Shown: positions 1 through 12,039 of the stretch, piece by piece | Layout of the letters: every line of letters starts with the position of its first letter | Numbering within the stretch: the first letter of the stretch is position 1 | Assembly (NCBI GenBank): GCA_963930655.1 | Contig: OZ005605.1 | Coordinates: 4,843,501 to 4,907,500 of the forward strand | DNA length: 64,000 nt | Origin: Myrica gale | Lineage: Eukaryota; Streptophyta; Magnoliopsida; Fagales; Myricaceae | Direction: 5' to 3' | Made by a program: the position numbers and the translations under genes | The notes under the pieces: generated by a model | What the model saw: the letters and a program-made list of their open reading frames with translations, nothing else | Databases searched by the model: none | Told to the model about the DNA's origin: nothing

Positions 1-926
1 AGGGATGTGGGACAGACATTAACATTAAATCCCGTATAGGCACACACACGTGTGTGACAGGTTGGCAGAGGCGGGGGCATAGGCGCTTAGGCTGGCGATG
101 CCAGCGCAGCCTCTTGATTTGGTAGCTTCTTCTTATTTTCCTTGATTTGGTAGCTTAGTGATGAAGCACTTCTATTGAAACTAACCAATGGGTGCTAAGA
201 AAAAAAGAAGAAACTAACCAGTGGGCTACGACTATTCTATTCTAATAAGTCTGTGTATTTGTTAGGGAAAAAAAATGTCTGTCGTGGGGGTAAACACACA
301 ATCCGTGCACCAAACGTTTGTTTTTCTCGTTTGGAGGTATTTCGGGGGCTGAGGGGCCAGAGTTAGTCGTTTTGCGTAATTTTTTTTTCTTTGTCTGAGG
401 ATGTTTGTATCTTAATAAACAAAAAGATTAGGCAACCCATTTGGGAATCAATGATGCTTCCATTTTCCAGTAAAACAGTGCAGGGAAAAGGAAAGGACTA
501 TATAAGACGGTTGAAAGATGCTCAAGAATTGGGTAACGGAGGGTCCACTGGCAATGATTTTTGGCCGTCCTTGAGCTGCTTGTCGTTTAGCAGAAACAGA
601 TATTCATGTGTTAGGTAAAAACACAACAGGTCGTTTTTGTGAGGATGCAACAGTTGTGGGGATGCCCCCACAGCAGATTTTGACGACTCAAAGGAGGGTT
701 GCTTTTGAATGGGTTGGGCAGTGGGAGTGGGTACTAGGTTCCAAACTTTGATGAACTATTTATGTGAATGGTTAGAAGTTATCCTTTCCTTTATAAACAA
801 AAGGTGTCCACATGGTTTTTCCTAGAATTGATAGAACGGGCAATCGACTCAATTGTGTGTGATATTGGTTTGGGTCACTTCAATCACAACAACACCCGCA
901 TTTATCAAACAACCAACAAAGCTTTA

Positions 927-957
<31 letters not shown>

Positions 958-1103
958 TTTTGAGAAATTTGCTTTTTAGTCACTAGTTTTTACCTCATTT
1001 TCATTTTTAGTCCTGAAACTTAATGAGTCGAATTTTTAATCCTTGAGTTTTCATCCAGTTTAAATCTTAGTCCATCAGTTATCTTCCGTTAGTTTCACTA
1101 ACA
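1..1103. other. Intergenic DNA, no gene recognised
   Basis: No coding region with recognisable domains was found on either strand. The stretch holds a (TA)n microsatellite at about 925-949 followed by a poly-T run. From about 990 it contains text typical of foldback transposon arms, which leads into the inverted repeat listed next. The short ORFs at 391-618 and 768-986 show no codon bias or motif and look like chance. Confidence 0.6.
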
Positions 1104-2579
1104 GAAATTTCATCCACGTCAGTATGTCCCTCCAAATCAGCATCAACTGTCCACATCATATTTTTTTTACTGGCTAAACGACACACAACTCAAACCAGTA
1201 AGCTAACTATTCTCTTTCATTGACAAACTAAAACTCAGCGTTTAACTATTTTCTTTCAATTACTAACTAAAACGCTGCGTTCAGGACTAAATGAGTAAGC
1301 TAGGGTTCCCCACATCCTCGCATCCTCAAACGCTATATTCCAAATCGATTTCCCTTTACCGCAAACCCTAGACCTGCGAAGACCAGCGAAGAAGAAACAT
1401 AATTTCTTTACCATCGATGAAGGAAAACAGGTTAGCCAGTTTCGTAAGCATCTCGTTCGTAGTTTCCCCTTCCGTAAGCATCTTGTTCGTGTGTTTTTGA
1501 TAGTTCAAATCTGTGTTGGTTTTCCATGCTCTTATCGTCTATGCAATGTTGGGTGCTACAAAGTGAGAAGTCAGACCTAGAGATTACTGTATCAAGGCTG
1601 AATTACATAGTGAGGCTCTCTTGGATGGTCTTTTTTTTTTGTCATGGGTGCTATTTGGGTGAAGTAGTAGGAAGTGATTATGTAATGTATTAGGTAGGTG
1701 TCAACAGTGTTAGTCGGTGGTTAATATAATAGGAAGTCCATTGTGTTGTTTCTACAAGAAATTCTGTGATGTTTGTGGGGTGTTTTGTGATTTTCGTACC
1801 TTATCATGTTAGTGAATCTGTAATGTATTCTGTTTTGGAAGAATTGTAGAACTTGATATTCTGTTAAGTGTAATAGGAAGTGGTAATGTAATTTTTTCTG
1901 GAAGCATTATGTACCTTATCATGTTAGTGAATACCACTTGATATTCTGTTAAGTGTAAGGTGATATTCTGTTCTACAAATTGTTATCAATTTCTAGATGA
2001 CAGATGTGGTCCCAAAAAATAGCCAAATTGTTGTCAAATTCAGGTCCCAAAACGTTGTGTTCAGTTAAGTTACTCCAAAGAATATTTGTCCAGATAAATA
2101 TTCTCGTTTTTGTCTTCATTACAAAGAGATAAATAAACACAAATTTTGGAAACGAAGGAAAAAACAAAGAGAAATGCATTTAAGTGTTTTCGCTGGACAA
2201 ATATTCTCGTTTTTGTCTTCATTCCAAAGAGATAAACGAAGATTTAGGAAAAAATAAAAAATAAAAATAAATGCAGTTAAGTCATAAGTGTTTCTGCTGG
2301 ACAAATATTCTCGTGTTTGTCTTCATTCCAAAGAGATAAATGCAGATTTAGAACAAAAGAAAGAAAGAAAAATAATCGCACTTAATTGTTTCCCCTCCCC
2401 TCTAACGTTGCGTTCAGTTAAGTTATAGTATCTCCTTGATGCAAAAAACAACGTTCTTTTTCCTCAAACCGTCAGTTAGGATTAAGTTAGTTAGGCTGCT
2501 TGTCGTTTAGCTAGTAAAAAAATCCGACGTGGATAGTTGATGCTGATTTGGAGGGAATTGATGGCATAGATGAAATTTC
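1104..2579. mobile_element. Non-autonomous TIR element (about 1.5 kb, MULE-like)
   Basis: Positions 1104-1182 and 2501-2579 form an inverted repeat of about 79 bp. Both arms contain the run CCCTCCAAATCAGCATCAAC, read in opposite directions, with scattered mismatches. This is the architecture of a non-autonomous DNA transposon with long terminal inverted repeats. No transposase ORF lies between the arms. The left arm is preceded by 'taagtcctgaaac'-type text usual in plant foldback elements, so the true left end may be further out near 990. No target-site duplication could be fixed, so the superfamily (MULE-like) is inference. Confidence 0.6.
2090..2350. repeat. Tandem repeat, about 104 bp x 2.5
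   Basis: The segment ATATTCTCGTTTTTGTCTTC, followed by an AAAGAGATAAA motif, recurs at about 2100, 2203 and 2307, a period of about 104 bp. A further shared motif, GTTCAGTTAAGTTA, occurs at about 2059 and 2413. The array lies inside the TIR element and has no coding potential. Confidence 0.7.
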
Positions 2580-2671
2580 CTTTTTCCTGTTTCTATCCTT
2601 GTAATATAGAAGATTAAATTGGCCTTTGGGTTTTGTGATCAGTTGTAATAGGGTTGTTTTCACTTGTTTGA

Positions 2672-4610
2672 CACTTTTTTTTCTTCAAAACTACCTCCTC
2701 TTTATTCAGATGAAAAAGACAAAACAACTATGAGGTTGAAACCCAGCATACAACCATGACAACCCATCTAAATGCCTCTGAACAAAAGGATACTCTCCAG
2801 AATGAATTCTGAAGGCGGCCCAACGGGCAAGTTGGTGCACAACAGCATTTGCACCTCTATGAATAGATCACATCTTCCAACTTAATAGACCTTGGAGAAG
2901 TAACTGGATATCACCCACTGTATCATATATCCTCCATTCAACTCTTCTAGGGAAAGAGTTAACAACATCAGCAATAATAGATGAGTCCCCTTCAATAATG
3001 ATATCATTGTAACCTCTACTCAAGGCCTCCAGGATACCAAATTTAACTGTTTCCGCCTCTGCCTCCACAGGTAACAACTTGGTCATTTTCAAAGCCGAAG
3101 CTCCCTTAAACACCCCTTCAGCATCTCTTAAAACCACTGCAGCAACCGTAAATGAATCCTTGACAGCTGCATCAACATTGATTTTAATTGATCCTGAAGG
3201 TGGTTGACACCATAATTGGTTAATAGAATTTGCTTCTTCCCTTTCCAAGCCTCCCAATGGTGCCACCAAACCCGTTTGACTTGATCTGCTAAAAGATGAG
3301 GATCTTTAAATGGTTTCCCATGAGTTGCAAGATTCCTGTTAAACCAGATTAAATCAATGGCAATGGCTGCATAAAGTTGAAAACGATGCACCTCCTCAAA
3401 AGACACATCAAGAATTCTCGGGTGGATAATGAAATTAATCCATTCAAAAAAAAGAAATATTTCCCAATGTCATGATATCCATAGGCCATGGTCCTACACA
3501 CCATATTACTTGAGAGAAGAAACATTCCAACAACAGATGACGAGTAGTCTCCATAGCCCCTGACATAAAGGACAACATTCCTGATTCTACACCTCCAATC
3601 CAATCTGTGAAGCAATTCTTTGGTTCGTGGGAAGAATATTGCAAGCCACTTTCCATAGAAGCAATTTTAGTCTTCCATGGATTTGTAATTTCCATAAACT
3701 TTTCCAAAGTTGCTGATTCATATCCTCAATGTCGATTCTTCTTTGTTGAACAATTGCTCTATGCATGGACTTCATAGAAAATTCCCCCGATCCTTCCAAT
3801 AACCAAAAAACACCATCCACTGCCCCTCAATTAATTCTTCTAATCCGCAAAATGGCTTCCACTGAATCTCTATAAAAAAACTGGTTTAGTTTATCCAGAT
3901 CCCATCTTGGGACATCTTGTCTAATCAAATCTTTTACTTTCATATTCGTGTCACACAACACACCAGAATTCCTTGGCATTGGTTTACAATTCAATAGAGT
4001 AGGGATCCATGCATCTTCCCATACATCTATATTCTCCTCATTCCCAACAGTTTTACAGTACCCTTTCTTCACTACTTCTCTAGCCTTCAAAATACTTCTC
4101 CAAGTCCAGGATGAGTTATAACCAGCCCCAACCGACCACAATTCCCCATTTTTAAGATACTTTGCCTTCAACATCTTCTCCAAGTTCAGGATGAGTTAAC
4201 ATCTTCCATGTCAGTTTGGCCATCATAGCTTGATTAACTTCCTGCATCAATCTTAATCCCAGCCCACCTTCACACTTTGGAGTACAAATAGATTTCCACG
4301 ATTTTAGAGTAAGGTTCCTTTGTTTTGCGGGATTAAATCCCCAACAAAAATTCTTCATAGCCTTATCCATCTGCTGACACCAACTATTCGGCATCATGAA
4401 AAAACTGAGATGATAAGCTGGTAGTGCAGCTGCAACAGATTGTATAAGCATAGTCCTCCCAGCCTGAGATGACAGCTTAGCCTTCCACCCTTCTATCTTT
4501 TGGAACAACTTTTGTTTCAAATCTTCAACTGTCAGATTTTTGGATCTAGATATAAGGAGGGGAAGTCCCAGATGCTTTGCTTTTGAAGGGAGTTTTTTCA
4601 AATTTGGCAC
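2672..4610 (-). pseudogene. LINE (L1-type) pol remnant: RT end, zinc-binding RT, RNase H
   Basis: On the minus strand the order is as follows. The reverse transcriptase end lies at about 4610-4190 (KHLGLPL, a QAGRTMLIQSVAAALPAYHLS-like thumb region, GGLGL). A zf-RVT segment follows at about 3820-3600 (LWKLQIHGRLKLLLWKVACNILPTNQRI). An RNase H domain lies at about 3230-2750 (INVDAAV, EAEAETVKFGI, IEGDSSIIADVV, HRGANAVVHQLAR). The pieces sit in several frames with stops, so the gene is dead. The catalytic acidic residues of RNase H are still visible. A minus-strand AATAAA near 2700 and an A-run at about 2672-2684 mark the 3' end. Endonuclease and RT fingers/palm are absent, as expected for a 5'-truncated LINE copy. 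Confidence 0.85.
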
Positions 4611-4752
4611 TTAATATGGTAGCTTCTCTTTTATTTTTGTTGAGATTATGGTGTTTGGGATCTCTGTGTGTTAGGTTTAGCTGATCTCCTTGTATTGTTT
4701 CCCTTTTTCATTAATAATACTTTATCTCGCTATAAAAAAACAAAAAACAAAG
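4611..4752 (+). repeat. Possible LINE 3' UTR/A-tail, opposite orientation
   Basis: The text ends with CATTAATAATACTTTATC followed by A-rich tracts at about 4733-4752, which resembles the 3' end of a plant LINE reading on the plus strand. It abuts the truncated 5' end of the minus-strand LINE remnant, giving a head-to-head arrangement. There is no coding part, so the assignment is tentative. Confidence 0.35.
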
Positions 4753-5620
4753 CGTACTTTCAAGAGGGAAAGAAGACAAATCTGTTCTTGGTGGTGCTCC
4801 GCCTAGTACTAAAGACTTGGGGGTTGACCGTTGACTTGTGAAAATCGTTTTGATATATATGCCTTCAAACGGATTAGGCTCTAACATTGGAATTCATTTC
4901 AGCCCAAATTGGAAGTCCATGAAAGCCCGTAATGAGTTTGGACCTTTTTGTTCAGATAACAAAGACAAAAAAGAAGAAAAGAAAGAGGCAATGAAGCCCA
5001 AGATATCAGTCCATTTAACGTTTCTTATTGGCCCTTAATTGCCTTTATTTGTCACGATTCGGTTACATTGTTGCGTGAGCTACCAGAAAAACTTTTGCTT
5101 ATTAGGGTTTGAAAACCAATAGGTAGGGTCAACTTGATTATAGTAATTAATCCCGAAAACCAATCCATTAGGTTTAGTACTCACCTCAACTGTTACGAGT
5201 AGGCTGAAATAGATTAAAATTCTCTATAATTCAGTATTCGAATTAAATAACAAAATTTAGAAAGACAGACAAACATAACATATAAATCATACACCATTTA
5301 ATATTGTCCATATAAAATTTTCGAGCAGTTTGTGCCATAAAATGTGATCCACCTATTGTGTCTATCTCTTTATGAATTCTACTATATAATTCAGGTAAGA
5401 AATTGCAGAAAGATATCAATAAGCTGAAATTGGGAATTGTCACCTGTGCTTTTGTTTTATTTTTTAATTTTTTGTACCGAAGTTTGGACAAAAATATCTT
5501 TTGCCAACAATAAGAGTTAGACACTCCATTAGTGCATCTATATCACAAAAAAAGCAAAAGAATATACCTAATTTGTCATTAGGCTAAAAACGTGTGATTT
5601 TTATATCACAAAACGTGGGC
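4753..5620. other. Intergenic, no feature seen
   Basis: AT-rich sequence with no convincing ORF, repeat or RNA gene. It ends at the ATGCT target duplication of the following LTR element. Confidence 0.6.
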
Positions 5621-5625
5621 ATGCT

Positions 5626-6569
5626 TGAAAGGATCCCCAGTGATGACTTGGGCCGTGACAGCCATGCGTGGGAGGATAGGTGCCGAGATGAGACGCCAAT
5701 GACACACATGAGCACTCCTAACACGCCCATAGCGCGCGCGGCGACAACATCGCAGCCAAGCCATGACATCAGTGTGTGTGCGCGCAAGCAAGGCGCCCCA
5801 ACAATGCCCATGCCTAGCATGCCAGCCAGCCGGCCACAAACATGCCATGATAGCCAATAGCCTAGCCCAGACACGATGCCACAACAAGCACTTGGCCACC
5901 AGCCAAGCTATGCAGCAAGAGGCAAGCAGACAATGAAGTGGCATGACAAAGGATGGCCACTACCAGAAGCCACCACCAGTGGCGGAGCACCACCACCCCT
6001 ACAGGTGATAGTTGGGGAAGGGAAGAGGACCGACTAGGGACCAGGAGGAGCATTACCACCCATGGTGGAGCACGCGACGGCGGCGGTGGCGAGATCCAGC
6101 CACTAAGGGAGGTATCCTAGGAGATTAGTTTCCTTTTATTATTATGATTGAATAAATCATATCTTCTAGATTTAGGGATCCTTTCTTAAACTCTAGAAGA
6201 TTCATTTCCTTTATGTTATTGTTGAATTAGACATGTAATATCAAATCTCCTTGATTGAAGGGATTATAACCTTGTTACTTGGGATTCATTCTATGCTAAT
6301 AACCTAGATTGGGTACCCGTTCTTGGGCTAATTAACCCTTGATCGAGATTGTTCTTGTTCTTGTGGTCTTTGGGCTAATTAACCCTTAACCACGTTCTTC
6401 GTGTTCATCAAGAAACATCTCGAGTGTTCTCAATTTTTAGTGTTAGATCCTATTTAAACAGCTCGTGTGTTACAGATAATGGTTTAGGAGGATCGATTGG
6501 GGTGATCGGGTTTGAATCACTTGGCGGGAATTGACGTTGTTATGGTGGCCTAGACCAGGGTCCCTAACA
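5626..6569 (+). repeat. 5' LTR of gag-protease element
   Basis: 944 bp, TG...CA ends. It opens with a GC-rich segment containing GCGCGCG tracts. Relative to the 3' LTR it lacks 218 bp at about 6265, which removes the only clear TATA box (TATATAAA at 9525-9532 of the 3' copy). Confidence 0.92.
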
Positions 6570-6860
6570 AAATGATGCTTTCATTGAGAGGTGCATGAAG
6601 ATTTCATTGGGAGTTGCTTGAAGGGTGAAGATTTTCAAGAGGTAAACACGAGCATACATTATTTTGATTCAGTTTCTTTGAATTAATTCGATTTGAAAGT
6701 TGTTTGTTCTTGTTGGAGTTCATACTCGAGGAGGGGTTCGATCTTCTTTTGGAGAGAACCCAAGGTCGGAAGTTGTTCTTGCCAAGACTTTTGAAGGGAG
6801 GGGTTCGATCTTCATTTTGGAAAGGACCCAAGGTTGGACTTGTTTTTGCAGCCAAGTATT

Positions 6861-8780
6861 GCAATGGAGGCAATGTCGAGTTCACTCACTTCCAACCGAG
6901 ATGAAGCCTTGGAGTCATCTACACTATGGCTGAAAGATAAGATGGTGGAGACATCCACAACCATGGCTCACATGCAAGAAGCCATAGCTGCAGTTACCAT
7001 GGCCACCGAAGAGAACAGGAGAGCGGTGGAAGGGATGAGGCAAGACCTACAAGCGACATTGGCGAGACTTGGTAGAGAGCCAAGTGGAGGCAACCATGTA
7101 GAAGCCGCAAGAATGGAGGATGATCAGAACATGGATGGAAGAGAAACTCACCTATCCGTGTCCACAAGAGGAGAGCCTAGACCGCGAGACCAACTTAGAA
7201 TGGGTTGACGTGTGCAGAACGAGCATGGGGTAGTCGAGAGATGACTACGTGAAGAATCCAACCATGGTGATGATGATCATGCAATAACCGAAGATAGAGT
7301 TGGAGGAAGTCGGTATAGGGAGGAGAGATCCTATGGCCGAGCCTATGAAGATGTTAGATGGCGTGAAGGACCGCAGAGTGATCGTGATAGTGGTGATAGT
7401 AAGGGAAATCAGTTTCACAACCGAGGACTTAGGAGACAACACTATCATAGAGGTGATCATGATAGAGATGAGAGAGATGGAAATCGGTTTCACAATCGAG
7501 GACCTAGGAGGCCGAAGATCGAGTTCCCGAAGTTTGGTGGAGGTGACTCCCATGAATGGCTTGATAAGGTGGATCACTACTTCCATTTGTATGAAGTGCC
7601 GAAAGAAGAAAGAGTTACCACCGCGTGTTTCTACCTTGAAGGCAAAGCAAACAAGTGGTGAAGGTGGATTCGAGCCCAATATGAGAAAGAAAGAAGAAGG
7701 CTCGGATGGAGGGCCTTTGAGAGGGAGTTGCTCATGCAATTTGGGTCCTCACACATTGTCAACCATCATGGCCAATTGGCCAAGCTCAAGCAAGAGGGCA
7801 ATGTGCATGCCTATGTGGAGGAGTTTCGGCAACTCTAAACATTAGTAAGGGGTTGGTCCGAGGAGACACTCATTGACACCTTTGTGGATGAGTTGAAATC
7901 TTGGATAGCTAAGGAGCTCAAGTTGAAGCAGCCCACTAGGTTGCAAGAAGCTATAAGGATGGTCGAGATCCTAGAAGAGAGTCATTGGTTTGAGAAGAAG
8001 CATCTCAAGGAAGAAGCGACTAGCAAGGAAGATGAACCCTTGCAACTCGAGAAGGAGGTGGTTGAAGAGCCAACGAAGAAGAAGAACGAGGTGAAGAAGT
8101 TGAGCCGGGAAGAGCTTGAGGAGTGCATCAAGAAGCATCTATGCTTCAAGTGTAGAGAAAAGTGGGGTCCAAACCACCAATGCCACAAGTCCAAGCTCAT
8201 GTGCTTTATTGATGTGGGGGAGGAGGAGGACTCGAGTGATAGTGAGTTGAGTCTTAGTGCCAAGACTGGCATTGAGAGAAACTCAACGTTGACATTCATG
8301 GCTTCAATGGGCAAGCACGAGGTCACCTTGTTGGTGGATAGTGGGTCTACCCACAACTTCATCAACACTCATCTTCTTACTAAGGCGGACATGCATGAGG
8401 AGGAAATAAAGGCCTTTGAGGTGAAGATTGCCAATGAGGGGAATATGAGATGTGAGAGGATGGTGAAGACGGTTCCCATTGATGTCCAAGGTATGAATAT
8501 AGTTGCTGACTTATATGTTCTTGCCTTTGAGGAGTTAGATGTGGTTTTGGGTGATGCTTGGCTAAGAAGCATTGACAAAATCATACTTGACTTTGGCGGG
8601 AGGAGTATGGAGTTCACCCTAGGCGGTAGAGTTGTTACTTGGAGCATGGGTGGGCTACCTAGAGAGGAGTTAGTTTGGGAGGACTATGATGGCATGACCT
8701 CTAGAGTTACAAAGGTTACCCTTGGGGTCAAGGATACTTTTTATAGAAGGGGGAATGAAAGGATCCCAATGAGAGGATAG
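6861..8780 (+). pseudogene. gag-protease polyprotein, four nonsense mutations
   Basis: One frame can be followed without any indel from the ATG at 6861 to the edge of the 3' LTR. It has a coiled-coil-like N-terminus, an arginine/aspartate-rich linker and a retrotransposon gag core (FPKFGGGDSHEWLDKVDHYF, ACFYLEGKANKW). A zinc knuckle follows (CFKCREKWGPNHQC, about 8145-8190), then an aspartic protease with LLVDSGSTHNFI (about 8330-8365). In-frame stops occur at 7206 (TGA), 7242 (TGA), 7659 (TGA) and 7836 (TAA). At least three fit CGA or TGG mutated by a C-to-T or G-to-A change. The last 298 codons remain open. The frame ends at the LTR, where RT would normally follow. Gag would form the particle core and the protease would process it. 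Confidence 0.85.
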
Positions 8781-9956
8781 GTGCCTAGATGAGGCGCCAA
8801 TGACACACATGGACACTCCTGACACGCCCATAGCGCGTGCGACGACAACACCGCAGCCAAGCCATGACATCAGCGCGCGCGCAAGCAAGGCGCCCAGCAA
8901 TGCCCCTGACAAGGCATGACGCCCCAGCAATGCCCCTGACAAGGCATGTCGCCCTATCAATGTCCATGCCTAGCATGCCAGCCAGCTGGCCACAGACATG
9001 CCATGACAGCCCATGACCTAACCCAGACACGATGCCACAACAAGCACTTGGCCACCAGCCAAGCCATGCAGCAAGAGGCAAGCAGACAATGGAGTGGCAT
9101 GACAAAGGATGACCACCACCAACAGCCACCACCAGTGGCGAAGCACCACCACCCCTACCGGTGCTAGGTGGGGAAGGGTAGAGGACCGGCCAGGGACCCG
9201 GAGGAGCATCACCACCCATGGTGGAGCACGCGGCGGCGTGGACGGCGGCGGACGGTGGCGAGATCCAGCCACTAAGGGAGGTATCCTAGGAGATTAGTTT
9301 CATTTTATTGTTATAATTGAATAAATCATATCTTCTAGATTTAGGGATCCTTTCCTAAACTCTAGAAGATTCCTTTCCTTTATGTTATTGTTGAATTAGA
9401 CATGTAATATCAAATCTCCTTTATTGAAGGGATTGATTCCTAAAGATCAGTTGATTTGATTTAGATTTGATTTGATTGTTATTTGATTGGAGTCAATTAG
9501 AGATTGTAAGCTCCTGAGGATGTCTATATAAACACCCTTAGGAGCATTAGTTGACATCATTGGAGAATAGAGAGAATAGTAGAGCCTTAATGCTTTTGGG
9601 GTGGGATTTGGCCGAGCATAGGCAAGTATATGCTAAGTCGGTTTCAAGGCTAATAACCTTGTTATTTAGGATTCATTCTAGGCTAATAACCTAGATTGGG
9701 TACCCGTTCTTAGGCTAATTAACCCTTGATCGGGATTGTTCTTGTTCTTGTGGTCTTTGGGCTAATTAATCCTTAACCACGTTCTTCGTGTTCATAAATA
9801 AACATCTCGAGTGTTCTCCATTTTTAGTGTTAGATCCTATATAAACAGCTCGTGTGTTACAGATAACGGTTTAGAAGGATCGATTGGGGTGATCGAGTGC
9901 AAATCACTTGGCGGGAATTGACGTTGTTATGGTGGCCTAGACCCCGGTCCCTAACA
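8756..9956 (+). repeat. 3' LTR of gag-protease element
   Basis: 1201 bp, matching the 5' LTR over its length. It carries TATATAAA at 9525-9532 inside a 218-bp block (9435-9652) missing from the 5' LTR. It also holds a short extra tandem of CAATGCCCCTGACAAGGCATG near 8898-8950. Confidence 0.92.
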
Positions 9957-9961
9957 ATGCT

Positions 9962-10240
9962 TCCTACGTTGTTAGCTAAGGTTAAATCCCCGACTTGCCC
10001 CTAGTGTTTGGGGGCGAGGGCAATTTCAATTGTCCAGAATTTGCCTATGTTTTAGTTTGGTTCCTATCTATACGTTGTCAATCGAGGTTCAAATCCCTGA
10101 CTTTGCCTACTGTTGGGGGTGAAGACAATTTCAAGTATTCCCTAAGTTAGTTGGTTCAAAACCTTGACCTTTCCTAGTCTTAGGGGGTAGAGACATTTTC
10201 AAGCGCCCAGAGTTTGCCTATGTTTTAGTTCGGTTCCACT
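9962..10240. repeat. Degenerate tandem repeat, about 90-100 bp period
   Basis: Three imperfect copies of a unit containing 'ggttcaaatccctgac', 'gggggngangacaatttcaag' and 'tttgcctatgttttagtt' follow one another. The GGTTCAAATCC piece resembles a tRNA T-arm by chance only. Function unknown. Confidence 0.5.
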
Positions 10241-12039
10241 CTGATAGGTCTTGTAAATAAGAATTTTCACATCATATATATTCTTGCGAAGTTGTCATAT
10301 ATTCTCTTACTACAAATATTGTCATAATTCATATTAATTCCAATTAAATTGATCGCCCTATCCTCTTGGTAGCCAGCTGGTAGACCAAGGATCTGATGCG
10401 GCTATTTCTCTTAGTTATTGGTATTGGCCAAAGAATTCGGAAGGTTGGGCCATAGGCTTCAACTCAAGGCCCCGCTCGAGCTACAAGGAACATAAGCCAG
10501 GCCTGGCTCTTCTGTGTATGGAGGACATGTGTCCTCATGCTTCCCCAACACCCACTTAGGATTATCCTAGATTATAATGCAATTGCCTTTATAACTAAAG
10601 TTCTTCATATTGGAAATAAGCTTGAATTAAACCATATATTCGAGAAATAGACATCATAACCAACTTTCTTAACATTTTTATCCAAATGGAATCAGTCTGC
10701 ATCTCACCTGTTAAGAACTATTACTTAGTCAATCTATATTAGAGGCATGACACCTAAGTTGTGGTTGCACAGCTATTCGATAGTCCCACATGAGCAGGAT
10801 CTTTTCGAACTGTGAAGGTGGAAATGTGTACGCATCAACTTTCCTTCTAAAGTCCAAACTCTAACAGGTCCTTTCAAGGTTCTGTCTGTTTTGTTTAAAG
10901 CAATGGGTTATTCTTCCTTCACCGCGAGCAATCGGCATCTTTAAAAGCAAATCATCAACTTTTGACAAATCCAAAAATGGTGTTTAGCGATTTGACTGAA
11001 GTTTGCTCCTTTTCATTCCCCCTCTTGGCTCTCCCATGTCTACACATCATTTCAAGGAGCCCCTTATGTTTTGGCTTTCACAGTGTTGAAGAATTGGAAC
11101 CCATAAAAACTTTTGCAAAAATTGACACACCAACCACCCAAATGGCCTTCGGGTTGATCCCCACCCCACAGGGGAAATGCTTCTTGAACAAACTGGGACC
11201 TGAGGAAGCTATCGTATTGTACTAAAACAATCAGTCACACACGCTGTGTATCATCGCTTTCTACCGAGGTGACAAGTGGCCCTATGCAACACATGTCACT
11301 GTCCAATTTGTCGGCAGGTAGAGGGGCCCTTACGTTTTTCCCCAAGGGACCAGAAAGAAGCTCCTCTCTCGAACTCTTTTAACCAACCAACACCACTTGG
11401 CCCCCTTCCGTTACGGTCGTTGGTTGACTTAGTCCTGTCTGCTGTCTCTAAGCTAACCGATTGAGTGTGTTTGTGTGTTTTTGCCTCTTTCCAAGCGCCA
11501 GTAAATAGATACTTGATAACAAGGTTAAGCTTTGTTACGTAAACTGGTCCCATCTTTCCTGTGTCCATTAACGACAGTTACCTTCTTGTTAGTGGATAAA
11601 CTGTCTGTCTTTTGACTCTTTTCCTTTTTCCCTCCAACCATATCAATGAGTGAGCCAAGCTTATTCCCCATAGCTTTTATCTACCAACCTCCATGCAATT
11701 TTCTTTTCTTACTGTTTCTTTCTTTTGTGGGGAGAAAGGAAGGGGGAGGGGATCGTTGAATCAAAAGAAAGGAGAACATAAGAGCTGAACTAATCAATTG
11801 ATGATATAATCAATTAACATTTCCAGGGAAACGTCCAAGCCTATAGTAGTTACTGCTTAGGAGGAAATCAAAGTTCCAAAAAAAGGGAATACTGAAGCTT
11901 CACATAATGTGGTCAATGGCAGTAATTTACAAAGAGAGAAAAAAGAATTCCCTATAACGGGAATTGAGTTCCTTCACATTAGCTCCTTCTACCTCCAAAA
12001 TCCCATCCACCTCCTCTCTTTAATGCAGTAAGCCCCATA
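10241..12039. other. Intergenic DNA downstream of LOG
   Basis: No domain-bearing ORF was found. The 87-codon ORF at 10962-11225 and the ORFs at 11276-11568 have no recognisable motif. The LOG 3' UTR should occupy the part just below 12040 on the minus strand, but no clear poly(A) signal was identified. Confidence 0.5.

Larger units (their letters stand above)
5621..9961 (+). mobile_element. Complete non-autonomous LTR retrotransposon (gag-protease only)
   Basis: Two direct LTRs (5626-6569 and 8756-9956) both begin TGAAAGGATCCC and end CCCTAACA. They are flanked by identical 5-bp target duplications ATGCT at 5621-5625 and 9957-9961, which proves a single insertion. The interior has one gag-protease reading frame and then runs straight into a purine tract (AGAAGGGGGA, ending just before 8756) and the 3' LTR. 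There is no reverse transcriptase, RNase H or integrase. The zinc knuckle plus DSGST protease style suggests derivation from a Ty3/gypsy chromovirus-type element. It must have moved with enzymes supplied in trans. Confidence 0.92.

Noticed and set aside
10080..10110. tRNA T-arm-like GGTTCAAATCC
   Set aside because: Part of a degenerate tandem repeat; no acceptor or anticodon arm can be formed.
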